Shown here: piece after piece, positions 1 through 5,402 of the stretch
Position numbering within the stretch: position 1 is the first letter of the stretch
Layout: the number at the start of each line of letters is the position of its first letter
NCBI GenBank assembly: GCA_031276475.1
Contig: JAISMZ010000017.1
Span: 1 to 6,762, forward strand
Direction: 5' to 3'
Origin: Coriobacteriales bacterium
GTDB taxonomy: Bacteria > Actinomycetota > Coriobacteriia > Coriobacteriales > UBA8131
DNA length: 6,762 nucleotides
Made by a program: the position numbers and the translations under genes
The notes under the pieces: model-generated
The model's input: only the letters and a program-made list of their open reading frames with translations
What the model was told of the DNA's origin: nothing
Databases searched by the model: none

Positions 1-1004
1 TCCTTGTCGCGATAGTAAAAAAACAGCGGTCGCCTGCCTGCGTTCAGATAGCTCTTATAAAGCTCCGAGAATACCCAGGACTCAAATACCTGCCCAGACA
101 TAGCACCGCGCTCCAAGACCTCAGAGCTCGTCCAGCCGGTCAGGTAGGCGCAAAGCCCGGTGTCAAGAAAGTGCAAAAGCGGCATCTTTACCGTTCGAGT
201 GAGCACGTTATTGTGAAACGGCTGCACGAGGGCGACGATATGCGAGGCGGTCAGGACGGACAGCCAGCGCTTGGCTGTAGTAACGCTTATCTCTGCCTCT
301 TGCGCCAGTTCCTGCATCACAAGCGGTCGTGCGGTATGCGCCGCGACGACAACCATAAAACGTAAAAAGGCGCCCTCATCCGCAACTTGGGTAAGATCCC
401 TGATGTCGCGCTCGATATAGGTGCTAAGATAAGACGAGAAGAACAGCTCGCGGTCCATCTGTGGCTGGGCGCTCAACGCGGGCATGCCGCCAATAAAGAT
501 GCGCTCGTATATTCCCTTGAGATCTGCCTGCGGGGCTGTGCGCATTCGTTCGACGATCCAGGTTGGATTGGTGGAGAAGGGCTGAGAATCACGTCCCGCA
601 ATCTCTCTGTGCGACAATCCGAGCAAATTGATGATGCCAAAGCGCCCGGCAAGCGACTCGCTGACGTTGCGCATGGAGTGAAACGCCTGCGAGCCGGTAA
701 GCCAGTAGCGCCCTTTTTCCTCGCAGGCGTCAACGTCCATCTTTATGTAGGGCAGCAACTCCGGGGCGTACTGTATCTCGTCAATCAGCACAGGGGGAGT
801 ATAGCGTGCGAGGAAAAGCGGCGGATCCGTCTGCGCAAGCGTCCGGACGTTCAGGTCGTCCAGGGTAACATAGCGGCGCTCAGGCTCTGCCAGCTCTTTG
901 AGCATCGTGGTTTTCCCCACCTGGCGCGGCCCGGTGAGCAGCACTGCTCCAAACATCTTGCTGACCCTGCGGATAGCCGCTTCCGCGGCTCGATGGATAT
1001 ACAT
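1..1004 (-). CDS. AAA-family ATPase with DUF4143 C-terminal region (5' 334 codons; 3' end outside the window)
   Basis: The frame reads from ATG at 1004 to the left edge with no stop, giving 334 codons; the C-terminus lies outside. Visible motifs are Walker A GPRQVGKT (residues 25-32), Walker B VLIDEIQ (72-78) and a sensor-like stretch YWLTGSQ. These are followed by DUF4143-type motifs: TYIERDIRDL, then FLDTGLCAYL, then GQVFESWVFSEL and FFYYRDKD near the edge. The order is that of the AAA_14 plus DUF4143 family, whose members are usually about 400-450 residues, so roughly the last quarter, including the expected E-x-D and I-E-x-K nuclease-like motifs, is not visible. The start at 1004 is chosen because MYIHRA matches the usual family N-terminus and GAGG lies 5 nt upstream. 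An in-frame ATG at 1070 would add 22 residues and begin inside the palindromic leader repeat. The biological role of the family is not established. It is a distant relative of the gene at 1256-2608, not a recent copy. Confidence 0.88.
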   Translation of the reverse strand, partial: MYIHRAAEAAIRRVSKMFGAVLLTGPRQVGKTTMLKELAEPERRYVTLDDLNVRTLAQTDPPLFLARYTPPVLIDEIQYAPELLPYIKMDVDACEEKGRYWLTGSQAFHSMRNVSESLAGRFGIINLLGLSHREIAGRDSQPFSTNPTWIVERMRTAPQADLKGIYERIFIGGMPALSAQPQMDRELFFSSYLSTYIERDIRDLTQVADEGAFLRFMVVVAAHTARPLVMQELAQEAEISVTTAKRWLSVLTASHIVALVQPFHNNVLTRTVKMPLLHFLDTGLCAYLTGWTSSEVLERGAMSGQVFESWVFSELYKSYLNAGRRPLFFYYRDK

Positions 1005-1046
1005 GAACACCTCGCGTCCCTGTCTGGCTTTCCTGCCGGACGGTTC

Positions 1047-1104
1047 TATGAAACCCGGCCAAATTAACATGCCATGTTAGTTTAGACGGCTTTTTGCAAA
1101 AAAG
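1047..1104 (-). repeat. 58-bp palindromic leader repeat, copy 1, upstream of the left ATPase
   Basis: This matches 2875-2932 in the same orientation with 6 differences in 58 positions. It is centred on c1072, with inner arms AACATG/CATGTT and an outer stem weakened by mismatches relative to copy 2. It ends just upstream of the Shine-Dalgarno of the ATPase starting at 1004. It overlaps a candidate promoter, so a role as operator or leader hairpin for that gene is reasonable. On the plus strand the hairpin is followed by TTTTT, but no plus-strand gene needs a terminator here. Confidence 0.75.
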
Positions 1105-1107
1105 CAA
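1079..1107 (-). promoter_or_regulatory. candidate promoter for the left ATPase
   Basis: On the minus strand, TTGCTT (1107-1102) and TAAACT (1084-1079) are separated by 17 bp. This resembles a housekeeping -35/-10 pair, with 3/6 and 4/6 matches to consensus. Transcription would start near the centre of the palindrome, so a protein bound there would occlude the promoter. The pair is weak and was read by eye; the aligned positions in copy 2 fit worse. Confidence 0.35.
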
Positions 1108-1130
1108 GGGGCGGCTGTGCATCTGCGAGT

Positions 1131-1142
1131 ACCCTATAGGGT
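1131..1142. repeat. 12-bp perfect palindrome
   Basis: ACCCTATAGGGT is its own reverse complement. It lies in the gene-free stretch between the two DUF4143 ATPases, about 130 bp upstream of the ATG at 1004. It could be an operator half-site pair or chance; no second copy exists in the window, though CCCTATAG-like bases recur near 2767. Confidence 0.3.
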
Positions 1143-1204
1143 GTCCAAGAAAACGTCCGCACCCCCCACGTTGCACCTCGGCTGGCATTCAATCACATCG
1201 TGTC

Positions 1205-1255
1205 GTCAACTAAAGTGAAATGAAGTCTTGCGGCCAGGCACCTGCCGGCACTTCC
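1205..1255 (-). repeat. 3' flank of the DUF4143 ATPase gene, homologous to 3500-3582
   Basis: Reading downstream from the stop of the ATPase gene, GGAAGTGC, then a TGGC-x-GCAAG block, then CATTTCACTTTAGTTG are shared with the region beyond the truncated ATPase tail at 3583-3613. The 16-bp block (1207-1222 and 3500-3515) is identical. The right copy carries a second GTGAAATG unit plus short GTGAA repeats that are absent here. This shows that both places derive from the 3' side of the same kind of ATPase gene. Confidence 0.7.
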
Positions 1256-2608
1256 TTAGAGCAGCGGGGTCATGTAGAGCGGAAGATAGATGATTCCCGC
1301 ATCGCTTCTCAGGTCGCTTGGGTGCAAGACATAGGGAGTGCTGGCCTGCGCGTCGTACTTGGCCATGAACTTGCGCAAAGAACTCAACGAGTAGCTCTTG
1401 CCGGACTTGACCTCTATCGGCGAGACATTGTGCCGGTCAGTAGTCTTTTGTTTCGCTATTAGAAAATCGATCTCCATCCTGGAACTGGCATCGTTGCGCG
1501 AAGGATTGGAGTAGAAATACAGTTTATGGCCGCTGGCAGCCAGCATTTGCGCAACGATATTCTCCATAAGCATTCCTTTGTTTACTTCGAGTTTGCCAAG
1601 CAGGAGCTTTTTGTACAGTTCCTCGCTGACAATGCCGTTCTCATCAAATGCGTGGCTGATCAGCAGGCCGGTGTCTGCCATGTAGCACTTCAGCGTCAGG
1701 CGGTCCATGTTCAGCCGCAGGCCGATGTCGGGCGCCGATGAGTTGTAGCAGATATTGGTAATCATCGAGTCGCCCAGCCAGAACAGGGCATCCTCATAAT
1801 CCCTGAAGCGCGCCTCTTTTTTTAGCGACGACAGCTTGAATTTCTTCTCGCGCTTTTGCAACTGGGCTGGGATCTTGTCAAAGATACTCTCGACCTTCAG
1901 CTCGTAGCCTTTTGCGTGCTTGCTGATATCTGCGCGATAGAGTGTGAGAATGTCGCGCTTAACGCTGTCCACGCGGCTAAAATCGCGAGTCTGACAGTAT
2001 TCCAGCACCGCCTGCGGCATTCCCCCTACAATCAGGTACTGTCTGAAGTAATCCATCGCTTTTCGGTGCAGCGCCTGTCCGAGCGGCTTGATGGACAAAA
2101 AATGCTCTGTAATCAGGCTGAAGATCATCTCATTGCCCTGAGCCCAGAGGAATTCCTCAAAATCCATCGGGTACATTTTTATATGGCGCTCTTCGGAAGG
2201 GATTACGATGTCTTTGACATTTCTCTTTATGGACATTAATGAGCCGGTTTCGATGTAATCATATCTGCCATCTGCGACGAGGTATTTTATTGCCGCACGC
2301 GCTTTGGGAAACATTTGAATTTCATCAAAAATAATCAGTGATTGATGCATATATAACTTAGTATTATAGTAGTTTGAGAGGTATATGAACAGCGTATCCA
2401 GATCGTCCAGATAGTCAGTAAACAGGTTTTTGATGTCTTGGTTTGCGCGGTTGAAGTCAATCATGATATAGCTCTTGTACTCGGTTTTTGCAAATTCCTC
2501 TGCGATATAGCTCTTTCCCACGCGTCGCGCACCGTCAATCAACAAAGCGGTTCTTCCAGCACCGTCCTGCTTCCATTCAGCCAGCTTGTTGTAGATTTTC
2601 CTTCGCAT
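1256..2608 (-). CDS. AAA-family ATPase with DUF4143 / PD-(D/E)XK-like C-terminal domain, full length
   Basis: This is a complete 450-residue protein, a normal length for the family. The N-terminal P-loop domain has Walker A GARRVGKS (residues 26-33), Walker B LIIFDEIQ (91-98) and a sensor-like IETGS (119-123). The C-terminal DUF4143 region has MADTGLLISH, then RMEIDFL (377-383) and PIEVKSG (397-403). The spaced E-x-D and E-x-K residues are those of a PD-(D/E)XK-like nuclease fold. Whether it cuts DNA is not known for the family. The ATG at 2608 is chosen because AAAGGA lies 7 nt upstream and MRRKIYNKLAEW is a typical start; an in-frame TTG at 2653 lacks such support. The gene is visibly AT-richer than purH (for example 2330-2400), which suggests transfer. 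Upstream are three 33-bp-spaced repeats. A remnant of a second gene of this type sits at 3583-3613. Confidence 0.92.
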   Translation of the reverse strand: MRRKIYNKLAEWKQDGAGRTALLIDGARRVGKSYIAEEFAKTEYKSYIMIDFNRANQDIKNLFTDYLDDLDTLFIYLSNYYNTKLYMHQSLIIFDEIQMFPKARAAIKYLVADGRYDYIETGSLMSIKRNVKDIVIPSEERHIKMYPMDFEEFLWAQGNEMIFSLITEHFLSIKPLGQALHRKAMDYFRQYLIVGGMPQAVLEYCQTRDFSRVDSVKRDILTLYRADISKHAKGYELKVESIFDKIPAQLQKREKKFKLSSLKKEARFRDYEDALFWLGDSMITNICYNSSAPDIGLRLNMDRLTLKCYMADTGLLISHAFDENGIVSEELYKKLLLGKLEVNKGMLMENIVAQMLAASGHKLYFYSNPSRNDASSRMEIDFLIAKQKTTDRHNVSPIEVKSGKSYSLSSLRKFMAKYDAQASTPYVLHPSDLRSDAGIIYLPLYMTPLL

Positions 2609-2615
2609 AATTGCG

Positions 2616-2621
2616 TCCTTT
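2616..2621 (-). promoter_or_regulatory. ribosome binding site deciding the ATPase start
   Basis: AAAGGA lies 7 nt before ATG 2608 and favours that start over the upstream in-frame TTG at 2653. Confidence 0.7.
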
Positions 2622-2665
2622 GACTTTGCGGTTGTCACGGTTCTCAAAAGCAACTGAGCAGTATC

Positions 2666-2746
2666 TTACACGTTTTCAAGGTTTTTGAAAAGGGAAATTT
2701 ACACGTTTTCAAGAGTTTTATGAAGCCTGAATTACACGTTTTCAAG
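2666..2746. repeat. three direct 15-bp repeats, 33-bp period, upstream of the DUF4143 ATPase
   Basis: TTACACGTTTTCAAG occurs at 2666-2680, 2699-2713 and 2732-2746, identical in all three and exactly 33 bp apart. On the minus strand each reads CTTGAAAACGTGTAA and is preceded by an AAAAC tract, so conservation extends slightly beyond the core. A 33-bp period is close to three helical turns, which would place three bound proteins on one DNA face. The copy nearest the gene overlaps a weak -10-like TAAGAT (2668-2663), with TTTTCA (2691-2686) 17 bp upstream. The set lies 58-138 bp before the ATG. Operator array is the favoured reading; recombination or replication-type iterons are alternatives. Confidence 0.75.
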
Positions 2747-2814
2747 GTTTTCTGGAGGCCACGCCTCCCCTATAGCGCATTTGCGTTTGCGGTTGCCCCT
2801 GCCCCAAGGCGGCG
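2747..2814. other. gene-free stretch, probably ancestral purH downstream DNA
   Basis: No coding frame, tRNA or clear hairpin is seen. The part next to the purH tail copy (about 2790-2814) is GC-rich like purH itself, and then changes to AT-rich DNA near 2745. The functional purH at 3619 lacks this sequence downstream, so this may be the original purH 3' flank. Confidence 0.35.
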
Positions 2815-2872
2815 TCCTGCTCAGTGCCGGAAGTGCCGCTGGCCGGTAAAGACCAGGGCGATGCCGGCGGCG
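2815..2872 (-). pseudogene. purH: purH 3'-end fragment (duplicate of the last 17 codons plus downstream bases)
   Basis: This is identical to 3613-3670 at 56 of 58 positions, in the same orientation. It encodes AAGIALVFTGQRHFRH and a TGA stop (2823-2821). The intact gene has Ser where this fragment has Thr; Thr is the residue usually seen in this PurH motif, so the fragment may be nearer to the ancestral end. It abuts the palindromic leader repeat (begins 2875) with only two bases between. It cannot make PurH. It marks a duplication joint or an attachment-site-like direct repeat. Confidence 0.85.
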
Positions 2873-2874
2873 AT

Positions 2875-2932
2875 TATGTAACCCGTCCAAACTAACATGC
2901 CATGTTAGTTTGGACGGGTTTTTGCAGAAAAG
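2875..2932 (-). repeat. 58-bp palindromic leader repeat, copy 2, with 20-bp perfect arms
   Basis: Arms 2880-2899 and 2901-2920 are perfectly complementary around a single central base (c2900). The inner sequence is AAACTAACATG/CATGTTAGTTT, and the outer arms are AACCCGTCC/GGACGGGTT. It is the better-preserved copy of 1047-1104. On the plus strand TTTTT follows the stem, as in an intrinsic terminator, but no plus-strand gene precedes it. On the minus strand it lies just past the stop of the ATPase fragment (2939) without a U-tract. A near-perfect dyad with one central base suits a dimeric repressor operator or a recombination site better than a terminator. Confidence 0.8.
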
Positions 2933-2938
2933 TACCCG

Positions 2939-3499
2939 CTACTCCGAATAGTGATCTATCAGATATTCGCGGAGCAGCGGCAACTGGAACCCGAGGACAC
3001 CGAACGGCTTTTCCTCGATCAGACCAAGCGCAAGCAGACGCTTCTTATGCTTGCTTGCCTGCGATGGCGAGGTGCCCATCCGCTCGGCAACGCGCCCGAT
3101 CCGGATGTCGCTCCCCTCCTGTGCCATCGCCACAAGGAAATCAAGATCCCTGCGTGAAAGCTCGCCTATCGTTGTGGTAAGGATCATCCGATCCATGTCT
3201 GCTTTTGCAAGGGCGACCCCATCAACAACATCCTGCTTACTAACCCGCTTATTTTGCGGCGATTGTCTCCAGATATGGTAGCCGTTAAGCTGGATCAGGA
3301 AGGGGAAGCCCTCTGTGCTGGATGCGGCATCTGCGAGCGCTTCTTTGCCGATAGTCCTGCCCGACGCTTCGATAGTTTTACGCATCGCCACTTCCACCTC
3401 GCTTTGAGCGAGCGGCTCCATGATATGTTGGAAGGAGCGCCTTAAAAATGATGCTTTCTGGTGTTGTAGCAGATCCATGACCTTGCCGGGCAGCCCCGC
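2939..3499 (-). pseudogene. C-terminal half of an AAA-type ATP-binding protein; nucleotide-binding half missing
   Basis: An open frame of about 186 codons ends at TAG 2941-2939. The protein resembles the C-terminal half of AAA_16-like ATPases common in actinobacteria. GLPGKV is followed by a helical region, then GFPFLIQLNGYHIW (a lid-like helix), then a winged-helix-like end with IGRVAERMGTSPSQASKHKK and a LPLLREYLI terminus. No Walker A or B motif is present, whereas intact relatives are roughly twice as long. The homology begins exactly where the AAAGTGAAATG repeat ends (3500), and the first in-frame upstream codon is TAG (3505-3503). The only starts are a TTG inside the repeat (3502) and an ATG at 3478 with poor ribosome binding sites. 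It is therefore most likely a truncated gene; production of a free DNA-binding-like domain cannot be excluded. Confidence 0.75.
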
Positions 3500-3535
3500 C
3501 AACTAAAGTGAAATGTTGTCCACAAAAGTGAAATG
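3498..3535. repeat. two tandem 18-bp units ending in AAAGTGAAATG, 20-bp period
   Basis: GCCAACTAAAGTGAAATG (3498-3515) and GTCCACAAAAGTGAAATG (3518-3535) are near-copies, and a third unit, GTCAACTAAAGTGAAATG, lies at 1205-1222. Short GTGAA repeats follow at 3537-3550. Multiple short end repeats containing a TGTCCAC-like motif recall the termini of IS21-group elements, but no transposase is present, so that is only a suggestion. The left edge coincides with the truncation point of the ATPase fragment. Confidence 0.6.
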
Positions 3536-3582
3536 GAGTGAAGTGAAGTGAGGCCTTGCTGCCAGACACTTATCGCACTTCC
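3536..3582 (-). repeat. 3' flank of a lost DUF4143 ATPase gene
   Basis: This corresponds to 1223-1255: GGAAGTGC directly after the stop, then a TGGC-x-GCAAG block. It is more diverged than the coding remnant, with GTGAA repeats added. No gene or clear terminator is seen here. Confidence 0.55.
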
Positions 3583-3613
3583 TTAGAGCAGAAAATCGAT
3601 CTTCATCCGGGAT
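3583..3613 (-). pseudogene. remnant of a DUF4143 ATPase 3' end, fused to the purH downstream edge
   Basis: The minus strand reads SRMKIDFLL followed by TAA (3585-3583). SRMxIDFL matches the PD-(D/E)XK-like motif of the full gene at 1256-2608 (its residues 376-383). The last two codons CTGCTC, the stop and the next bases match that gene's very end. About 65 codons between the two matches are therefore deleted in frame, and everything before the motif is gone. The remnant begins within 8 bp of the purH stop, so an intact ATPase gene once followed purH here or was brought in by recombination. Confidence 0.7.
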
Positions 3614-3618
3614 CCTGC

Positions 3619-5292
3619 TCAGTGCCGGAAGTGCCGCTGGCCGGAAAAGACCAGGGCGATACCGGCGGCGTCGGCGGCGGCGATGACCTCGGCGTCGCGC
3701 ACGGAGCCGCCGGGCTGAATGACAGCCCGCACGCCGGCGGCGGCAAGTACCTCCAGGGAGTCGGCAAAGGGCATGAAGGCATCGGAGGCGGCCACGGCAC
3801 CCTCGGCTACCGGGCCTGCCTGACGCACGGCCAGCTCGGCGGCGTTGACCCGGTTGGGCTGGCCGGCACCGATGCCGATGGTGGCACGTCCTTTGCTGAT
3901 CACGATAGCGTTGCTCTTTACCGATTTTGCGGCCTTCCAGGCAAAGAGCAGCTCGTCTATCTGCTCGGGGGTCGGCTGGGCGACGCTCGGCACACTGAAG
4001 AGCGCGGGGTCTTCCACAACGGCATCGGCGGTCTGTACCAGCACGCCCCCCTCCACACTGCGGTATTCTAAGACGCCGCCTGCGGGGTTAACGCCGCCGG
4101 TCTCTAAGACGCGCAGATTGGGCTTGTCTTTGAGCAGCTCCAGGGCGGCTGGGGCAAAGCCGGGGGCGACGATCGCCTCGACGAACTGGCCGTTTTTCGC
4201 TATCGCCTGCACCAGCTCTGCGGGCAGCTCGCGGTTGAAGGCCATCACGCCGCCAAAGGCGCTGGTGGGATCGCTTGCCCAGGCCCGCTGGTAGGCCTGC
4301 GTGAGCGAGTCGTTGCAGGCGATGCCGCAGGGGGTGAGGTGCTTGACGATTACCGCCGCGGGCTCGGCGAACTCGCGGACGGCTGTCCAGGCGGCGTCCA
4401 GGTCGAGGTAGTTGTTGTAGGATAACTCCTTGCCCTGGAGCTGGCGGGCGCGGGCCAGCTGCCAGGCCTCCTGAATGCCCGTCTGGGAGCCGGCGCTGGG
4501 GTTGGCGGCAGGGGCGAGTCCGCGGCTGGCACTGGAGTTGGAGGCGGGGTTGGTAGTGGAGTTGGCGCTGGGGTTGGTGGTGGAGTTGAGGTAGAATGCC
4601 GCGCGCTGATGGGGGTTTTCGCCATAGCGCAGGTCGGCCTGCTTTTGCAGGAACAGCCGCCGCTCGCCGCTTAGCGGGTCACGGCCGTTTAGCTCCTGCT
4701 CCAGCCAATTGAAGATGGCGTTGTCGTAGGCTGAGGTCAGGCGGAATACCTGCAAGGCCAGGCGCTGGCGCGTTGCCAGCGTGATGGCTCCATCGTGGTC
4801 GCGCATCTCGGCGAGGATCTCGTCGTAGCTGTCGGGGTCGGTGACAACCGCCAGCGCGGCGTGGTTCTTGGCCGCTGAGCGCAGCATCGCCGGGCCACCG
4901 ATATCGATGTTCTCGATGACCTCGCCATAGGGCGCACCGGACGCGGCGGCGAACTCAAAGGCGTAGAGGTTGACCACCACCATGTCTATCAGGGCGATGT
5001 CGTGCTGACGCGCCTGCTCAAGGTGCTCGGGCAGGTCGCGGCGGGCCAGCAGGGCACCGTGGACCCGTGGATGCAGGGTCTTCAGACGACCGTCCATCAT
5101 CTCGGGAAAACCCGTCAGCTCATCAATCGGCCGCACCGGGATGCCTTCAGCCGCCAGAACGCGGGCGGTGCCGCCCGTGGAGATTATCTCGGCACCGAAT
5201 TCCTCGGCCAGGGCGCGGGCGAAGGGGATGATCCCGGTTTTATCCGTAACTGAGATAAGTACCCGTTGGATTTTAGGGCTGGGGTCGTTCAT
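3619..5292 (-). CDS. purH: bifunctional AICAR transformylase / IMP cyclohydrolase
   Basis: PurH performs the last two steps of cytosolic de novo IMP synthesis: formylation of AICAR using 10-formyl-tetrahydrofolate, then ring closure. The 557-residue product begins with the IMP cyclohydrolase domain (VLISVTDKTG at 11-20, STGGTARVL, MMDGRLKTLHPRVHG at 65-79). The transformylase domain follows: LRYGENPHQ (221-229), LQGKELSYNN (285-294), the catalytic Lys-His at 317-318 within VKHLTPCGIA, SVKSNAIV, and the terminal QPGGSVRD and GQRHFRH. It is some 30-50 residues longer than usual because of a low-complexity insert at about 236-272. ATG 5292 fits the family N-terminus and has AAGGA 6 nt upstream. 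An in-frame TTG at 5388 with a perfect AAGGAGGT would add 32 Ala/Pro-rich residues, so either start, or both, may be used. The upstream neighbour is ecfT, whose stop lies 12 bp before the TTG; co-transcription is likely. Confidence 0.96.
   Translation of the reverse strand: MNDPSPKIQRVLISVTDKTGIIPFARALAEEFGAEIISTGGTARVLAAEGIPVRPIDELTGFPEMMDGRLKTLHPRVHGALLARRDLPEHLEQARQHDIALIDMVVVNLYAFEFAAASGAPYGEVIENIDIGGPAMLRSAAKNHAALAVVTDPDSYDEILAEMRDHDGAITLATRQRLALQVFRLTSAYDNAIFNWLEQELNGRDPLSGERRLFLQKQADLRYGENPHQRAAFYLNSTTNPSANSTTNPASNSSASRGLAPAANPSAGSQTGIQEAWQLARARQLQGKELSYNNYLDLDAAWTAVREFAEPAAVIVKHLTPCGIACNDSLTQAYQRAWASDPTSAFGGVMAFNRELPAELVQAIAKNGQFVEAIVAPGFAPAALELLKDKPNLRVLETGGVNPAGGVLEYRSVEGGVLVQTADAVVEDPALFSVPSVAQPTPEQIDELLFAWKAAKSVKSNAIVISKGRATIGIGAGQPNRVNAAELAVRQAGPVAEGAVAASDAFMPFADSLEVLAAAGVRAVIQPGGSVRDAEVIAAADAAGIALVFSGQRHFRH
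4528..4587 (-). repeat. in-frame 24-bp tandem repeat inside purH
   Basis: There are two full units (4564-4587, 4540-4563) and a half unit (4528-4539). They encode NSTTNPSA, NSTTNPAS and NSSA at purH residues 236-255. The sub-unit AACCCCAGCGCC recurs at 4492-4503. The repeat lies between the conserved GENPHQRAAFYL motif and the next conserved helix, so it should form a flexible surface loop. Slippage expansion that keeps the frame is the likely origin. Confidence 0.85.
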
Positions 5293-5394
5293 CGGGCTTC
5301 CTTTCTGGTTGGACGGGGCGCGGCGGTTCAGCGGCTGCGGCGCGGCGGGCGTGGCGGCTGCGGCTGCGGCGGCGCAACAGATAGCCAATTCGGT

Positions 5395-5402
5395 ACCTCC
5401 TT
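5395..5402 (-). promoter_or_regulatory. perfect Shine-Dalgarno with alternative TTG start for purH
   Basis: AAGGAGGT, fully complementary to the 16S rRNA tail, overlaps the ecfT stop codon and lies 6 nt before TTG 5388. From there the purH frame is open through to ATG 5292, so PurH could carry a 32-residue extension (MAICCAAAAAAATPAAP...). Alternatively, the strong site could support translational coupling or a leader. Confidence 0.6.

Noticed and set aside
387..1067. Long plus-strand frame of about 226 codons
   Set aside because: It is antisense to the left AAA/DUF4143 ATPase, whose minus-strand frame has clear Walker and DUF4143 motifs; the plus-strand product shows no recognisable domain.
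880..1188. Minus-strand frame of about 102 codons over the ATPase start and leader
   Set aside because: Out of frame with the ATPase, overlaps its Walker A region, and has no ribosome site or recognisable motif.
2666..2746. CRISPR-like array
   Set aside because: Only three 15-bp repeats with 18-bp gaps; repeats and spacers are too short for CRISPR, and there are no cas genes.
2875..2932. Intrinsic terminator
   Set aside because: Hairpin plus TTTTT is oriented for the plus strand, where there is no gene; the minus-strand side has no U-tract. Kept as a repeat or operator instead.
3556..4071. Plus-strand frame opposite the purH 3' half
   Set aside because: Shadow of purH; the minus strand carries the conserved PurH C-terminus.
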